From the NCBI GenBank assembly GCA_018066225.1, contig JAGHRU010000230.1, forward strand, positions 1 to 13,752: a stretch of DNA of 13,752 nucleotides, read 5' to 3'. Source of the DNA: Candidatus Equimonas enterica. Lineage in GTDB: Bacteria > Bacteroidota > Bacteroidia > Bacteroidales > Bacteroidaceae. Of the stretch, positions 7,915-13,752 are shown piece by piece. Under the pieces are notes generated by a model. That model did not search any database. It saw only the letters and a list, made by a program, of their open reading frames with translations, and had not been told where the DNA came from. The translations under genes and the position numbers were made by a program. Each line of letters opens with the position of its first letter. Positions within the stretch are counted from its first letter, which is position 1.

Positions 7915-8742
7915 CTATTCTTGGGATAAACTATATACGGTTTGTCTGACATAGGCTGCCCACTCGGCGGGAGTACGCTCCTTGGTGAAGGTCTGCCAAG
8001 GTATGGGACGACCTATCGTGATGTCGAAATGTCCACCTCTATTCTTGTAGAGTTCATCGACAAGAAAGAGCATAGCAAGATTGGCCTTGATGCCAAGACG
8101 CTTGCAGACATTGGCCAGCGTGTAGAAGAAGCGTGAGTTTTGGCCGCCAAAGTGAATGGGGACAACATCACGCTGCGTCTCGACGCTCTTGGTAATGAAA
8201 GTCTTGCGCCACGGCAGGTCTTGCACTTTGCCATCGATGCGACGCGAGCACAGTCCCGCAGGGAACATGATGATGTGATCATCGCCATCAAAGCCCGCCT
8301 TGACCATCGCAGGAAAATCGCGGCTCTGCTTGCCCGTCTTGTTGATAGGGATGCAGAAGGGAGCGAGACCGTGAAGGTTCATCAGCAAATCATTGACGAG
8401 ATACTTGATGCGTCCGTCGTAGCGTTCGCCAATGATGCTCCCCAAGGCAACGCCATCGATGCCACCAAGTGGATGATTGCTCACGAAGGTGAAGCGGCGA
8501 CCATCAGTAGCCTCTGGGAAGTTCTCCTCGCCATGGAGGTGCAAGTGCATATCGACATACGCCACACAGTCTTTCAACCAAGGCACGCCGACAGTCTCTC
8601 CCTCACGACGAATGATGACGTTGAGCCAGTCTTCGTGAAGGATGTGGCGCAGCCATGCGATGGCAAAGCGCGGTATGCGATCGACCTTGTCGCCCATCTT
8701 GCTTCGCAGGATGTCTTCGATGTGTATGGAGTAATCTGCCAT
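7915..8742 (-). CDS. glsA: O-acyltransferase of aminolipid (glycine lipid) synthesis, PlsC-like
   Basis: A protein of 275 aa of the PlsC-like glycerolipid acyltransferase superfamily. It would add the second acyl chain to the hydroxyl of the N-acyl amino acid made by GlsB, at the inner face of the inner membrane. The catalytic box is NHPLGGIDG (His90, Asp96), where PlsC proteins have NHx4D; here five residues separate His and Asp as I count. The substrate block FPAGLCSR lies at 160-167. I chose the ATG at 8742 (MADYSIHIEDIL) over one at 8766 because the -7 box at 8764-8771 overlaps that upstream codon and would start transcription inside the longer reading. glsB follows after 3 bases. Two TGTAAA hexamers lie just upstream of the -7 box. 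The frame is intact. Confidence 0.85.
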   Translation of the reverse strand: MADYSIHIEDILRSKMGDKVDRIPRFAIAWLRHILHEDWLNVIIRREGETVGVPWLKDCVAYVDMHLHLHGEENFPEATDGRRFTFVSNHPLGGIDGVALGSIIGERYDGRIKYLVNDLLMNLHGLAPFCIPINKTGKQSRDFPAMVKAGFDGDDHIIMFPAGLCSRRIDGKVQDLPWRKTFITKSVETQRDVVPIHFGGQNSRFFYTLANVCKRLGIKANLAMLFLVDELYKNRGGHFDITIGRPIPWQTFTKERTPAEWAAYVRQTVYSLSQE

Positions 8743-8763
8743 GATGTCAGCACAATATTTCCG

Positions 8764-8771
8764 CAAAATTA
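8764..8771 (-). promoter_or_regulatory. Bacteroidetes -7 box for glsA-glsB
   Basis: Minus-strand TAATTTTG matches TAnnTTTG exactly. The predicted start, about 8758, gives a leader of some 16 bases before the glsA ATG. No TTTG is found at the usual -33 distance, so the promoter may rely on an activator. TGTAAA (minus strand) occurs at 8781-8786 and 8799-8804, 18 bases apart, in and just upstream of the spacer. Confidence 0.7.
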
Positions 8772-8840
8772 CGAAATAATTTTACACTCACCGCTATTTT
8801 TACAAAAAAATGTGAAGAAAAAGTCAAAATGACATCACGG

Positions 8841-8881
8841 CAACAAAAGAGCAGAAAAGGGCGATTGTAGCCCCTTCCTGC
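8841..8881 (-). terminator. Rho-independent terminator of the XRE regulator gene
   Basis: Arms 8851-8862 and 8870-8881 form a 12-bp stem on the minus strand (GCAGGAAGGGGC with GCCCTTTTCTGC, two G-U pairs) closing a 7-base loop, followed by TCTTTTGTTG. It begins 30 bases after the regulator's stop and separates it from glsA. Confidence 0.8.
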
Positions 8882-8910
8882 CGCAAATGATTGTTACATT
8901 TTTCGGTTTT

Positions 8911-9453
8911 CTATCTCTTGGGAGGCGCGAAACTTTCGTAAGTACCGTCACTGAAAAAGACACGAATTTCCTGTATCTTGCGCTCGGAGCGTGAAGCCCG
9001 CATCACGCCATCATGGAGAAAACTCTCCTTGCTCACCTGTCGCGTTTTCGCTTCCTCCCGACGCGCAGCATCATGAGGGGTAGTACGGCGTTCCGTCTCC
9101 GAGAATGTAGGCATTGAGACAGGAGGCATGGCGACAGGCTCCACCGAAGAAAAAAGATCGACAGGCGAAGATACAGCCGCCGCATCACCCTCGGAGGGGA
9201 GAGGCACTCTGTCACCCGACATCACGGTGGCAAGAGCTGGCGATGAGAGTCGCATTTCGCCTTCGCCAAACATCAGCCAGTTGATGTTGATCTCTGGGAA
9301 GGCAAGATGAATGGCTTGGACGTGTTTGTTGGTCGGATTGGTGCGCCCCGTGAAGATACTGCTCAACGAGGCAGGCGAAACATTGATGCGGTCGGCAAAC
9401 TGTTGCTGCGTCAGACCGGCCTGTTCCATGATAAGGCGTATTCTATCTTGCAT
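8911..9453 (-). CDS. XRE-family helix-turn-helix transcriptional regulator
   Basis: A putative DNA-binding regulator of 180 aa. An N-terminal XRE/Cro-type HTH covers about residues 1-65: MQDRIRLIMEQAGLTQQQF, then the recognition part NVSPASLSSIFTGRTNPT and the tail INWLMFGEGEM. A long, Ser/Pro/Ala-rich and probably disordered linker follows (about 68-155). A conserved-looking C-terminal segment, KIQEIRVFFSDGTYESF, closes the protein; I recall the same ending in uncharacterised Bacteroidales HTH proteins. I chose the ATG at 9453 because the domain starts there; an in-frame ATG at 9576 would add 41 residues and lies upstream of the promoter box at 9543-9550. It has its own promoter and terminator, so it is monocistronic. 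Its targets are unknown; the TTTACA hexamers around its promoter make autoregulation possible. No phage or plasmid genes are nearby. Confidence 0.88.
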   Translation of the reverse strand: MQDRIRLIMEQAGLTQQQFADRINVSPASLSSIFTGRTNPTNKHVQAIHLAFPEININWLMFGEGEMRLSSPALATVMSGDRVPLPSEGDAAAVSSPVDLFSSVEPVAMPPVSMPTFSETERRTTPHDAARREEAKTRQVSKESFLHDGVMRASRSERKIQEIRVFFSDGTYESFAPPKR

Positions 9454-9538
9454 AATACATATATATAATAGGTCTAAAAAGTGGGCAAAACTGGGCACCC
9501 CACGCCACAGACGAGGCATTTTGAACTTTTGATTTGCG

Positions 9539-9572
9539 TTTACAAAGTTACACAATCTTATTGAATTGTAAA
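9539..9572 (-). promoter_or_regulatory. Promoter of the XRE regulator with flanking inverted hexamers
   Basis: Minus-strand TAACTTTG (9543-9550) is a perfect Bacteroidetes -7 box, about 90 bases before the regulator's ATG. TTTA at 9569-9572 (minus) may be a poor -33 element. The core is bracketed by an inverted pair of hexamers, TTTACA at 9539-9544 and TGTAAA at 9567-9572, placed as an operator pair over the polymerase footprint would be. Confidence 0.65.
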
Positions 9573-9945
9573 GCATGTAGCCTCAACAAAATCACATGAA
9601 TCTATATTTACATTTTAATTTTGTAATATCTATATTGAAATTCTGCGCCATTTACATTCCAACAGAAATACACACAACAAGAACGCATACACTAATATAG
9701 TGTTAGCAATACCCAATAACGAAAAAGCGTAAAACACTGACTTAAAATGAGCTATTTAGCACCCTACCACACACAATCCACCACACAACAACTACGACAA
9801 CCCTGCAAGGTGAGAGCAGGAGTGCATGCAGTGTATATAAACGCCGTAAATTGCTGATTTTCAATGTGGTTATAGTGAATATACGGCAGCGTATAAAATA
9901 CAATTTACATATACAACAGCGAAAACCACGCGGTGTAAATATTGT

Positions 9946-9976
9946 TTTGTAAAGTGCGTGCGATTGCGTACCTTTG
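9946..9976 (+). promoter_or_regulatory. Orphan plus-strand Bacteroidetes promoter
   Basis: TTTG (9946-9949), 19 bases, then TACCTTTG (9969-9976): a full match to the Bacteroidetes promoter consensus. No protein-coding frame follows on the plus strand, and the next genes are on the minus strand. TGTAAA hexamers at 9934-9939 and 9948-9953 overlap or abut the -33 element. Transcription would begin near 9981-9983. Confidence 0.6.
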
Positions 9977-9981
9977 GCCGT

Positions 9982-10292
9982 TTTGCTTACATTTGTTGGG
10001 CGGGTGGTTTTACACTTGTGGAGGTTTGCGTTTCTAAATATCGCGATGTAAATCTAAATAAATGCAAATACACGAGAGAAAAAGCGCGGAAACAGCGAAA
10101 ATCGAGAGAAATAAAACACTAACCGCCAAGGGGACGAAAATACGCAAAGAAGCCATTCTCACGGCGTTAGTTTTCGCATAAAGCATTGATTTTGTGTACA
10201 TTACATACAATTTAGACGGTATGCAGAAAAACGGCAAATAGCGTGAACAAGGCCACGATATGGGCAAAAATGGGGCAAAAACAGCCCATTTT
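9982..10292 (+). ncRNA. Candidate structured small RNA (unconfirmed)
   Basis: This is inferred from the promoter at 9946-9976 and local base pairing; I do not recognise a known RNA family. A long irregular hairpin can be drawn. The outer stem pairs 9999-10012 with 10112-10127 (GGCGG/CCGCC, then UGGU and UUU pairings with a mismatch and a bulge). The inner stem pairs 10025-10034 with 10089-10100 (ten pairs, two bulges). The 3' end is uncertain. A GGCGTTAGTTTT segment at 10163-10174 can pair with the same 3' arm and is T-rich, and a stronger terminator-like hairpin ends at 10292. The transcript would therefore be about 190 or 310 nt. Confidence 0.3.
10267..10292. terminator. Terminator-like hairpin, both directions
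   Basis: AAAATGGG(G)C at 10267-10276 pairs with GCCCATTTT at 10284-10292 around the loop AAAAACA, with one bulged G. T-runs at the 3' side in either orientation make it a plausible terminator for a plus-strand transcript from 9982, or a backup behind holA. Confidence 0.45.
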
Positions 10293-10397
10293 AAGGTAAA
10301 AACAAGGGCATTTTGCGCGTAAAACAGCGTGAATTTACATTTTCTACATAAACGGAGACGAAATAGAGTGCTGCAAAAGCCCCAAAACAGCACTACG

Positions 10398-10430
10398 AAA
10401 AAGGGCTTCTGCACCTGCGTTCAGAAGCCC
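10398..10430 (-). terminator. Rho-independent terminator of holA
   Basis: A perfect 9-bp stem (10403-10411 and 10422-10430, GGGCTTCTG and its complement) with a 10-base loop, followed on the minus strand by TTTTTCG. It begins about 40 bases after the holA stop. A second hairpin just downstream, 10367-10373 with 10388-10394 (AGTGCTG/CAGCACT), has a 14-base loop containing AAGCCCC, which could pair with GGGGCTT of the terminator stem. Confidence 0.85.
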
Positions 10431-10470
10431 CAAAGCCAGTTTTCTGCCGAGAAAGAAACGGCCAGAAAAT

Positions 10471-11502
10471 TTAATGCAAGATGAAAAAGAAGAGTTCTTT
10501 CAGCAGGTCTGCCTCCGCCACAGACGACGACATCCCCACCCCTTTGCTCCGCGCATCGGCGCGACGAATGGCTGTCAGAATGGCCATCGATTTGCGTGCC
10601 GAATACATCCGCATGGCAGGAACGTAAGTCAGTTTTGCCGCCCACGGATTGACGCCCAGCCAGGACGCCACCCCACCCTCGCTGCGATCGGGTGCATAGT
10701 AGGCCAAGAAGATATTGCGGAAGTAGGTGAAGAGTTGTGGCAAGAGCGTCTGGAGAGGAAACTGCTTGACGTTTTTCCCGAAGAAATCGACTATCTTCAT
10801 CACACGCGCAATATCCTTTCGCGTGAGCGCATCCTGCAATTCAAAGAAATTGTATTCCTTGTTGATACCGACATTTCTGACCACAATGTCGATTGTTACA
10901 TTTTTCGGATTCGCAGATTGGAGTGCAATGCAGACTTTGTCCATCTCACTCACCAGTCGCGTCAAATCGTTGCCGACGTGTTCGGCGAGCAATATAGCGG
11001 CTTGCGGCTCGATGTCTATCTGCTGGCTACGGAAGTAGTTTTGCACGAAAGTGGGCAGGAGGCCGCTCTTGACAGGCTCGGCCTCAAAGAGCACGCCCAC
11101 CTTGTCGATGAGCGAAGCCACCTTGGAGCGGCGATCAAGCCGACCGTCTTTGTGGCAAAAGATGAGCACTGTGGAGGGCTGCGGCTGTCGCAGATAGGAT
11201 TCCAGGAGTTCTATGCGCTTCAAGCGTTGCGCTTCACGCACGATGATGACCATGCGCTGCGCCCCCATTGGGAAACTGCGCGCAGCAGTCACGATGTCCT
11301 CGATGTTGCTCTCCTCACCGTAGTACATGATGAGATTGAAATCGCGCTCCTCGGGCCGCAAAGCTGCATCGAGGACGCATTGCTCTATCTGTTCGATGTA
11401 ATAACTCTCCTCCCCCATGAGGTAATACACGGGACGCAAGACACCGCTGCGTATCTCGCGCTGCAACGCCTCAAAGGTCGGACCTTGTGCTTTCTTTGCC
11501 AT
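10471..11502 (-). CDS. holA: DNA polymerase III subunit delta
   Basis: The delta subunit of the clamp loader, which opens the beta sliding clamp during chromosome replication; cytosolic, in complex with the gamma/tau and delta' subunits. It has 343 aa, normal for the family, from the ATG at 11502. The N-terminal RPVYYLMGEESYYIEQI (23-39) and ARSFPMGAQRMVIIVREAQ (74-92) are family-typical of the RecA-like domain I. Later parts (about 155-205, with HVGNDLTRLVSEMDK, and 220-343) fit domains II and III. I saw no consensus promoter in the 133 bases before the start; that gap holds a 22-bp-period array, so expression may come from amn or from an atypical promoter. The gene ends at a clear terminator. 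An 18-base stretch (10891-10908, encoding PKNVTI) is repeated exactly next to the XRE regulator's stop. Confidence 0.95.
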   Translation of the reverse strand: MAKKAQGPTFEALQREIRSGVLRPVYYLMGEESYYIEQIEQCVLDAALRPEERDFNLIMYYGEESNIEDIVTAARSFPMGAQRMVIIVREAQRLKRIELLESYLRQPQPSTVLIFCHKDGRLDRRSKVASLIDKVGVLFEAEPVKSGLLPTFVQNYFRSQQIDIEPQAAILLAEHVGNDLTRLVSEMDKVCIALQSANPKNVTIDIVVRNVGINKEYNFFELQDALTRKDIARVMKIVDFFGKNVKQFPLQTLLPQLFTYFRNIFLAYYAPDRSEGGVASWLGVNPWAAKLTYVPAMRMYSARKSMAILTAIRRADARSKGVGMSSSVAEADLLKELFFFILH

Positions 11503-11535
11503 TGATTTTCAGTGATTTGGGCATAGTAAAAACGG

Positions 11536-11615
11536 TCTGGGCAGACAGTTTCAACTATCCGGGCAGACAGTTCTCACAATCTGGGCAGATCGTTTCACGT
11601 CTCTGCCTAGATAGC
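11536..11615. repeat. 22-bp-period dyad array upstream of holA
   Basis: Tandem units start at 11536, 11558 and 11580, each exactly 22 bases apart, with a decayed fourth at 11602. Each begins with a 10-base imperfect palindrome: TCTGGGCAGA, TCCGGGCAGA, TCTGGGCAGA and TCTGCCTAGA. The first three continue with a similar tail (ACAGTTTCA or close). Twenty-two bases is about two helical turns, which would put the dyads on one face of the DNA. The array fills most of the gap between the amn stop (11636) and the holA start (11502). It is too short and diverged for a CRISPR array. Confidence 0.75.
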
Positions 11616-11635
11616 GAAAAGGGACTCCCAAGGGG

Positions 11636-12412
11636 TTATCTCTCATATTTCAAGTGACGCACCGTGCTGCGGTCGCCGATGAGCAGCCGCATGCTGTCGA
11701 TGCCAAACTGCACATGCTGTCGCACGAAATTTTGCGTCACCCTGCGGTCGCTCTCCTCCGTCTTCACACCCTCGGGCATCATGGGGTTGTCGGAGACGAG
11801 CAAGAGGGCCCCTGTGGGAATGTGATTGTAGAAGCCGCAAGTGAAGAGCGTGGCCGTCTCCATATCCACAGCCATAGCACGCGTAGAGCGCAGATAAGCC
11901 TTGAAAGCCTCATCGTGCTCCCACACGCGGCGGTTGGTGGTATAGACAGTGCCTGTCCAGTAGTCCTGCGCGCCGTTGCGCACCGCCGTACTGACAGCGC
12001 GTTGCAACATAAAGGCTGGCAACGCAGGCACTTCGGGCGGGAAATAGTCGTTGGACGTACCCTCCCCACGTATGCCTGCTATCGGCAAGATGTAATCGCC
12101 GAGATGCGTCTTCTCGGAGATGCCGCCACACTTGCCCAAGAAGAGGCACGCACGCGGCTTAATGCCCGAGAGCAAGTCCATAATCAGCGCGGCATTGGGA
12201 GAGCCCATACCGAAATTGATGATGCTGATGCCATCGGCCGTGGCAGCCCGCATATTGGCATCGAAGCCAACAGGCGCGGCTCCCGTAAGTTCGCAGAAGA
12301 TGTCGATGTAATTGTTGAAATTGGTGAGCAGGACGAGTTCGGCAAAACTCTCCAAGGGCTGCTGCGTATAGCGCGGTAGCCAGTTGCTCACGATGTCTTG
12401 CTTGGATTTCAT
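11636..12412 (-). CDS. amn: AMP nucleosidase
   Basis: Hydrolyses AMP to adenine and ribose 5-phosphate, linking purine salvage to adenylate-pool control; cytosolic. It has 258 aa from the ATG at 12412 (MKSKQDIVSNWLPRY), and the sequence matches the short Bacteroidetes form of the enzyme throughout, as I know it. Nucleoside-phosphorylase-fold motifs are GMGSPNA (68-74), GKCGG (93-97), RGEGTSNDYFPPEVPALP (115-132) and VDMETATLF (182-190). The long N-terminal regulatory domain of the E. coli enzyme is absent, as usual here. An ATG at 12451 would add 13 residues, but it lies upstream of the -7 box at 12439-12446 and so is not in the predicted transcript. holA follows in the same direction after 133 bases, with no clear terminator between. 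The frame is intact. Confidence 0.94.
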   Translation of the reverse strand: MKSKQDIVSNWLPRYTQQPLESFAELVLLTNFNNYIDIFCELTGAAPVGFDANMRAATADGISIINFGMGSPNAALIMDLLSGIKPRACLFLGKCGGISEKTHLGDYILPIAGIRGEGTSNDYFPPEVPALPAFMLQRAVSTAVRNGAQDYWTGTVYTTNRRVWEHDEAFKAYLRSTRAMAVDMETATLFTCGFYNHIPTGALLLVSDNPMMPEGVKTEESDRRVTQNFVRQHVQFGIDSMRLLIGDRSTVRHLKYER

Positions 12413-12438
12413 AACCTTCGCATTAGGGGATGGATTTG

Positions 12439-12446
12439 CAAAGTTA
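12439..12446 (-). promoter_or_regulatory. Bacteroidetes -7 box for amn
   Basis: Minus-strand TAACTTTG matches TAnnTTTG exactly and lies 27 bases before the amn ATG, giving a leader of about 20 bases. No TTTG is found 19-21 bases upstream. A T-run ending in TTTG lies closer (12450-12457), so the -33 part is non-standard. Confidence 0.7.
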
Positions 12447-12512
12447 CGCAAAAAAATTCAAGGTCGGCACATTCTCCGACCAAAAACTGCCCAAAGCGCA
12501 CGACAGGCAACG

Positions 12513-13752
12513 CTAACGCTGCCGCCAGACGAGGGGTACAGAGAGGACCAATTCGGTGTAGTCGGCCTTTGTGGCATGGGCATTGACATTGAAGCCGAGG
12601 CTCATCCCTGCCAATACGCTACGCCATCCTGCTTGATGCTCCGCCTTGTCGCCAAAGGGGCGATAGCGCACACCGATACGTTCATAATAGCGTTTCTCGT
12701 TGTACTTCGCCCGCCAGCCCATGTGGCGATAGAGGTATGCCCCCAATGACATTGCGGCAGAAAATCGGCCGAAGAAGACTTCGTGGCGCGCAGCAAGCCC
12801 GACGCTCCAAGGCGAATGGGGCAAGTCGCGTCCCTCACTGGCATCGATGGCCGCAACGCGGTCGGCATACGCGCCGTGGAAAAGGTCGATGCCGAGGCCA
12901 GAAGCCCACCGCCGCTGATAGCGATACATCGCACTGGCCGAGAGCGACCAGGCGAAGTAGGTGGTGAAGTCTTCTGTACGACAGTCAGCGGCCTCGGGCG
13001 GCGTGGCATACTGCGTCACCGACCAATCTTCCAACAAAGTCTTCGCCCCTGCCCCCACCTGCACATCGGCATACCAGTAAGGCTTGAAACGCGCAGGAGA
13101 GAAACTGCGCCGCGTGGCATAGACCTCCTCTGCGTAAGGCATATACTGCACACCCACGACAGGGCCCAGCGTGTTGATGCCTTTGTTGGGACGCGCCAAC
13201 GCCCCATTGCTATGGTGAGCATACTCCACGCCCAGCGTGATGCCCCATGCAGGCGTCACGGCATAGGTCGCCGCCACACCCGCTACGAAGAAGATATTGA
13301 CGGGAGAGCCGATAAGTTCGTTGTCGATGCCGTCCGTCTTATTGTAGGTCGTGCCCGTAAAGCCTACGCCGCACCCCAGTTGGTAGTCCACCTACCAACG
13401 CCGCGTACGCAGCAGCGGACGGTTGAACGCAGCATAGAGCGTAAACATATTGCCCACGCGGGAGTCGTAGTCCACAGGCACGAGCAGCCCCCACTCAGGG
13501 TCAGCATCACGATGCGTCGTCACGCCACGATAGAAATCTACGCGCGCACCGAGCGTGAGGGTCGGGTAGCCGAATTCGGCTGCAAAGGCATCGCTATCGC
13601 ACGGCAGATAGGCCCTCGTGGCAGCCACCACAGCACTGCCCATATCGCGTCCGCGCTGCCACTTGGCTTGGTATTCGTCCATCACGAGCACGCGCCCAGC
13701 TTTGCCTTCGGCCGCTATGCCCCAATGCGCAGGCGTCCCCGCCCTTGTTGGC
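12513..13752 (-). pseudogene. Acyloxyacyl hydrolase / PagL-like protein, partial, in-frame TAG
   Basis: An outer-membrane beta-barrel protein of the PagL-like lipid A 3-O-deacylase group (acyloxyacyl hydrolase in Bacteroidales annotations), which would trim acyl chains from lipid A. The 5' part is outside the window; the frame is open to the right edge. The reading is broken by TAG at 13392-13394 between ...FNRPLLRTRRW and VDYQLGCGVGFTG..., which lie in the same frame. The GTG directly after the TAG could be read as a start, but homology-like content continues across the stop, so this is one interrupted gene. Catalytic features are downstream: HHSNGA (His and Ser of the triad) then PNKGINTLGPVVGVQY. 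The C-terminal half alternates aromatic and hydrophobic residues like a barrel and ends LVLSVPLVWRQR. A CAG or TGG codon changed to TAG by one transition would explain it; sequence error is also possible. The amn promoter follows. Confidence 0.75.

Larger units (their letters stand above)
9577..10470. other. AT-rich intergenic region without a credible protein gene
   Basis: Nearly 0.9 kb between the XRE regulator's promoter and the holA stop. Frames here are short or of chance-like composition (one 126-codon minus frame starts inside the holA terminator and is Phe/Cys/Leu-rich). The stretch is much richer in A and T than the flanking genes. It holds eight exact TTTACA/TGTAAA hexamers, an isolated -7 box (TAATTTTG, 9616-9623, plus), a full plus-strand promoter (9946-9976), a possible structured RNA after it, and hairpins at 10267-10292, 10367-10394 and 10403-10430. 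I saw no DnaA-box cluster, transposase remnant or CRISPR pattern. Confidence 0.7.

Noticed and set aside
10034..10414. Minus-strand 126-codon frame in the AT-rich gap
   Set aside because: Its start lies inside the holA terminator, its composition is Phe/Cys/Leu-rich as expected from AT-rich noncoding DNA, and it lacks a promoter.
9577..10470. Replication origin in the AT-rich gap
   Set aside because: No cluster of DnaA boxes (TTATCCACA-like) is visible and the flanking genes are not the usual origin neighbours.
11536..11615. CRISPR-like array
   Set aside because: The 22-base period leaves no spacer, units differ from each other, and no cas genes are present.
13389..13391. GTG at 13391 as a true start of a separate 292-aa gene
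   Set aside because: The preceding 99 codons are in the same frame, look like the same barrel protein and run straight into it across one TAG; a full-length PagL-like protein needs the upstream part.

Overview
The window looks like chromosomal DNA from a member of the order Bacteroidales with GC-rich coding regions, probably Prevotellaceae- or Bacteroidaceae-like; I cannot place the genus. Three things point there. The protein families are typical of the group: a 258-aa AMP nucleosidase, RibBA, the long LptF/LptG permease, GlsA/GlsB-type acyltransferases and a 286-aa methionine aminopeptidase. Several promoters carry the Bacteroidetes -7 box TAnnTTTG. Intergenic DNA is AT-rich with no obvious Shine-Dalgarno sites. 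Every recognised protein gene is on the minus strand; the only plus-strand gene I can support is a tRNA.

Layout from right to left, in the direction of transcription. An acyloxyacyl hydrolase (PagL-like outer-membrane) gene enters from the right edge and is interrupted by one in-frame TAG. It is followed by AMP nucleosidase (amn), an intergenic array with a 22-bp period, and holA (DNA polymerase III delta) ending at a clear terminator. Then comes about 0.9 kb of AT-rich DNA without a credible protein gene. It carries a strong plus-strand promoter, a possible structured RNA and an unusual density of TTTACA/TGTAAA hexamers. Next are an XRE-type regulator with its own promoter and terminator, and the glsA-glsB pair for glycine/ornithine-type aminolipids. 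A CAT-anticodon tRNA on the plus strand shares a bidirectional terminator with glsB. Finally a tight cluster runs LptF/LptG permease - ribBA - Bax-inhibitor-1-like protein - map - lysC and ends at a strong terminator (302-363). The leftmost 300 bases are unassigned.

Four single-base deletions disrupt two genes: three in the LptF/LptG permease and one in map. Restoring one base at each site gives full-length proteins of 657 and 286 aa with all expected motifs. Uniform single-base losses, mostly in short same-base runs, in genes of this importance look more like sequencing or assembly error than decay, but reads are needed to decide. The TAG in the acyloxyacyl hydrolase gene is a substitution and is a separate matter.

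The most interesting non-genic signals are the TTTACA/TGTAAA hexamers around three promoters (glsA, the XRE regulator and the orphan plus-strand promoter), the candidate RNA behind that orphan promoter, the 22-bp dyad array before holA, and an atypical T-loop in the tRNA.
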